Positions 62,892 to 64,000 of a stretch of 64,000 nucleotides of DNA are shown in pieces. Each line of letters starts with the position of its first letter. Position 1 is the stretch's first letter. The position numbers and the translations under genes were made by a program. The stretch lies in the NCBI RefSeq assembly GCF_023078475.1, contig NZ_CP095741.1:806001-870000 (forward strand), read 5' to 3'. The notes below the pieces were generated by a model. It saw only the letters and a list, made by a program, of their open reading frames with translations, searched no databases and had not been told where the DNA came from. Source of the stretch: Luteibacter aegosomaticola (GTDB lineage: Bacteria; Pseudomonadota; Gammaproteobacteria; Xanthomonadales; Rhodanobacteraceae).

Positions 62892-63905
62892 ATGAAGCAA
62901 AAGGCCCTACACACGTTGCTGGCCGTATCGATGGTGGCCGCAGGCGTCTTCGCGCCGCAGGCCCACGCAAGCAAGGACAAGCCGGTCATCGGCTTCTCGA
63001 TCGACGATCTGCGCGTCGAGCGCTGGACCCGCGACCGCGATTACTTCAAGGCGGCCGTCGAGGCCAAGGGTGGCACCGTTTCGGTGCAATCGGCCGATGC
63101 GAACGAGCAGAAACAGATCCAGCAGATCGAGAACCTCATCTCGCGCAAGGTCGATGTGATCGTCATCGTGCCGTTCAACGCCAAGACGCTCACCACGGTC
63201 GTGGCCGAGGCGAAGAAGGCGGGCATCAAGGTGATTTCCTACGATCGCCTCATCCTCAACGCCGACGTCGATGCCTACATCTCGTTCGATAACGAGAAGG
63301 TGGGCGAAATGCAGGCGAAGGGCGTGGTCGATGCCACCGGCGGCAAGGGCAACTTCTTCCTGCTCGGCGGCGCGCCGACCGATAACAACGCCAAGATCCT
63401 GCGCGAGGGCCAGATGAAGGTCCTCGATCCGCTGGTGAAGAGCGGCGCCATCAAGATCGTCGGCCAGCAGTGGACCGATGAGTGGCTGGCATCGAAGGCG
63501 CAGTCGATCATCGAAAACGCGCTCACGGCCAACAAGAACAACATCCAGGGCATCGTGGCTTCCAACGACGGTACGGCCGGCGGCGCCATCGCCGCGCTGA
63601 ACGGCCAGAAGCTCGCCGGCAAGGTGGCGGTCTCGGGCCAGGATGCCGATCTTGCCGCGGTCAAGCGCATCAAGGCAGGCACCCAGGCCATGACGGTGTA
63701 CAAGCCGATCAAGACCATCGCCACCGATGCAGCGAATCTGGCCGTCCAGTTCGCCAAGGGTGAGACCCCGAAGTTCACGTCGAAGATGAACAACGGTTCG
63801 AAGGACATCAACACCATCCTGCTCACCCCGACCCTGCTGACCAAGCAGAACGTCGACCTCGTGGTGAAGGACGGCTTCTACACCCAGGCGCAGGTCGGTA
63901 ACTAA
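62892..63905 (+). CDS. xylF: D-xylose ABC transporter, periplasmic binding protein
   Basis: 337 aa from ATG 62892 (MKQKALHTLLAVSMVAAGVF), GGAGA seven nt upstream. Signal peptide cleaved near AHA-SKDK. Type I periplasmic sugar-binding fold: IGFSIDDLRVERWTRDRDYF, VDVIVIVPFNAKTLTTVVAE, GIVASNDGTAGGAIAALNG and VSGQDADLAAVKRI are XylF hallmarks. Catches xylose for an ABC permease; the ATPase and permease genes (xylG, xylH) are expected to the right, beyond the window. Confidence 0.95.
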   Translation: MKQKALHTLLAVSMVAAGVFAPQAHASKDKPVIGFSIDDLRVERWTRDRDYFKAAVEAKGGTVSVQSADANEQKQIQQIENLISRKVDVIVIVPFNAKTLTTVVAEAKKAGIKVISYDRLILNADVDAYISFDNEKVGEMQAKGVVDATGGKGNFFLLGGAPTDNNAKILREGQMKVLDPLVKSGAIKIVGQQWTDEWLASKAQSIIENALTANKNNIQGIVASNDGTAGGAIAALNGQKLAGKVAVSGQDADLAAVKRIKAGTQAMTVYKPIKTIATDAANLAVQFAKGETPKFTSKMNNGSKDINTILLTPTLLTKQNVDLVVKDGFYTQAQVGN

Positions 63906-63918
63906 AGCGAACTCCCCC

Positions 63919-64000
63919 GTAGGAGCCCACCCTGTGGGCGACGCCCTTCGCCCAACCGCAACAGGCCCTGTTGCTCTTTCGCGAAAGGCGTCGCCCACAG
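63919..64000. repeat. REP-like inverted pair (family B), cut by window end
   Basis: Arm beginning GTAGGAGCCCACC at 63919-63942 and the start of the inverse arm (GTCGCCCACAG) at 63990-64000. Same element and similar centre (CTCTTTCGCGAA) as the one at 53275-53369. Located just after xylF. Confidence 0.85.

Overview
The window is 64 kb of high-GC DNA with short intergenic gaps, many ATGA-type stop/start overlaps and no tRNA, rRNA, CRISPR array, transposase or phage gene that I can see. Gene content (MdtBC-type RND pump, large LPS/lipid-modification set, many TonB and c-di-GMP genes, a D-xylose operon with XylR, split KatG/AhcY/MetF housekeeping genes) and REP-like repeats built on GTAGGAGCGCGC fit a gammaproteobacterium of the Xanthomonadales (Lysobacterales), most likely Rhodanobacteraceae such as Luteibacter or Dyella. 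The genus is an inference; the order is fairly safe.

Layout. 1-4715: end of an RND multidrug pump operon (two RND subunits, outer-membrane factor). 4712-11087 (minus): six genes joined by 4-nt overlaps that look like a bacterial sphingolipid/long-chain-base operon (acyl-AMP ligase, SDR reductase, acyl carrier protein, serine-palmitoyltransferase-like enzyme, MOP flippase, unknown protein). 11267-14376: an LpxO-like acyl hydroxylase and three paralogous P-loop kinases of the thymidylate-kinase fold, two on the minus strand and one divergent. 14366-15040: a VapBC-type toxin-antitoxin pair with a perfect palindromic operator. 15065-20004: a class II lanthipeptide locus (LanM, a 62-aa precursor, a divergent ABC exporter). 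20143-21267: a 56-aa secreted peptide gene and a MASE1-like membrane protein. 21470-23707: katG. 23957-25164: a split borosin locus, that is, an OphMA-like peptide-backbone N-methyltransferase and a separate 105-aa precursor, followed at once by two tandem diguanylate cyclases and, convergently, an EAL phosphodiesterase (to 31679).

31869-37593: HAD phosphatase, DUF1302 protein, MHS-type transporter, and a RimB/RimK-type pair. 37777-39730: OmpR-type response regulator and histidine kinase. 39940-44674: a TonB receptor, a phytase-like esterase and a secreted CYTH/TTM-like protein behind a Pho-box-like sequence, which looks like a phosphate-scavenging operon. 44734-48741: lipoprotein, ilvE, DUF4124 protein, metF, DUF4232 protein. 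48835-53173: ahcY and divergent ppc; metF and ahcY share an unusual 11-2-11 palindrome in front of them. 53533-55518: a chemoreceptor with a near-perfect sigma-28 promoter. 55636-58667: uup-like ABC-F ATPase and galM. 58697-63905: xylR, and xylA-xylB-xylF cut off by the window end before any permease genes.

How the parts fit together. The most notable material is two unrelated RiPP loci only 4 kb apart (lanthipeptide and split borosin) and a lipid-modification island in which sphingolipid genes, an LpxO-like dioxygenase and three membrane-associated-looking kinases lie side by side. Regulatory signals read directly from sequence (VapBC operator, Pho box, metF/ahcY palindrome, sigma-28 promoter, hairpin between lanA and lanM) support several of the functional groupings. 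All function assignments are from motif reading and remembered family sequences; no database search was run.
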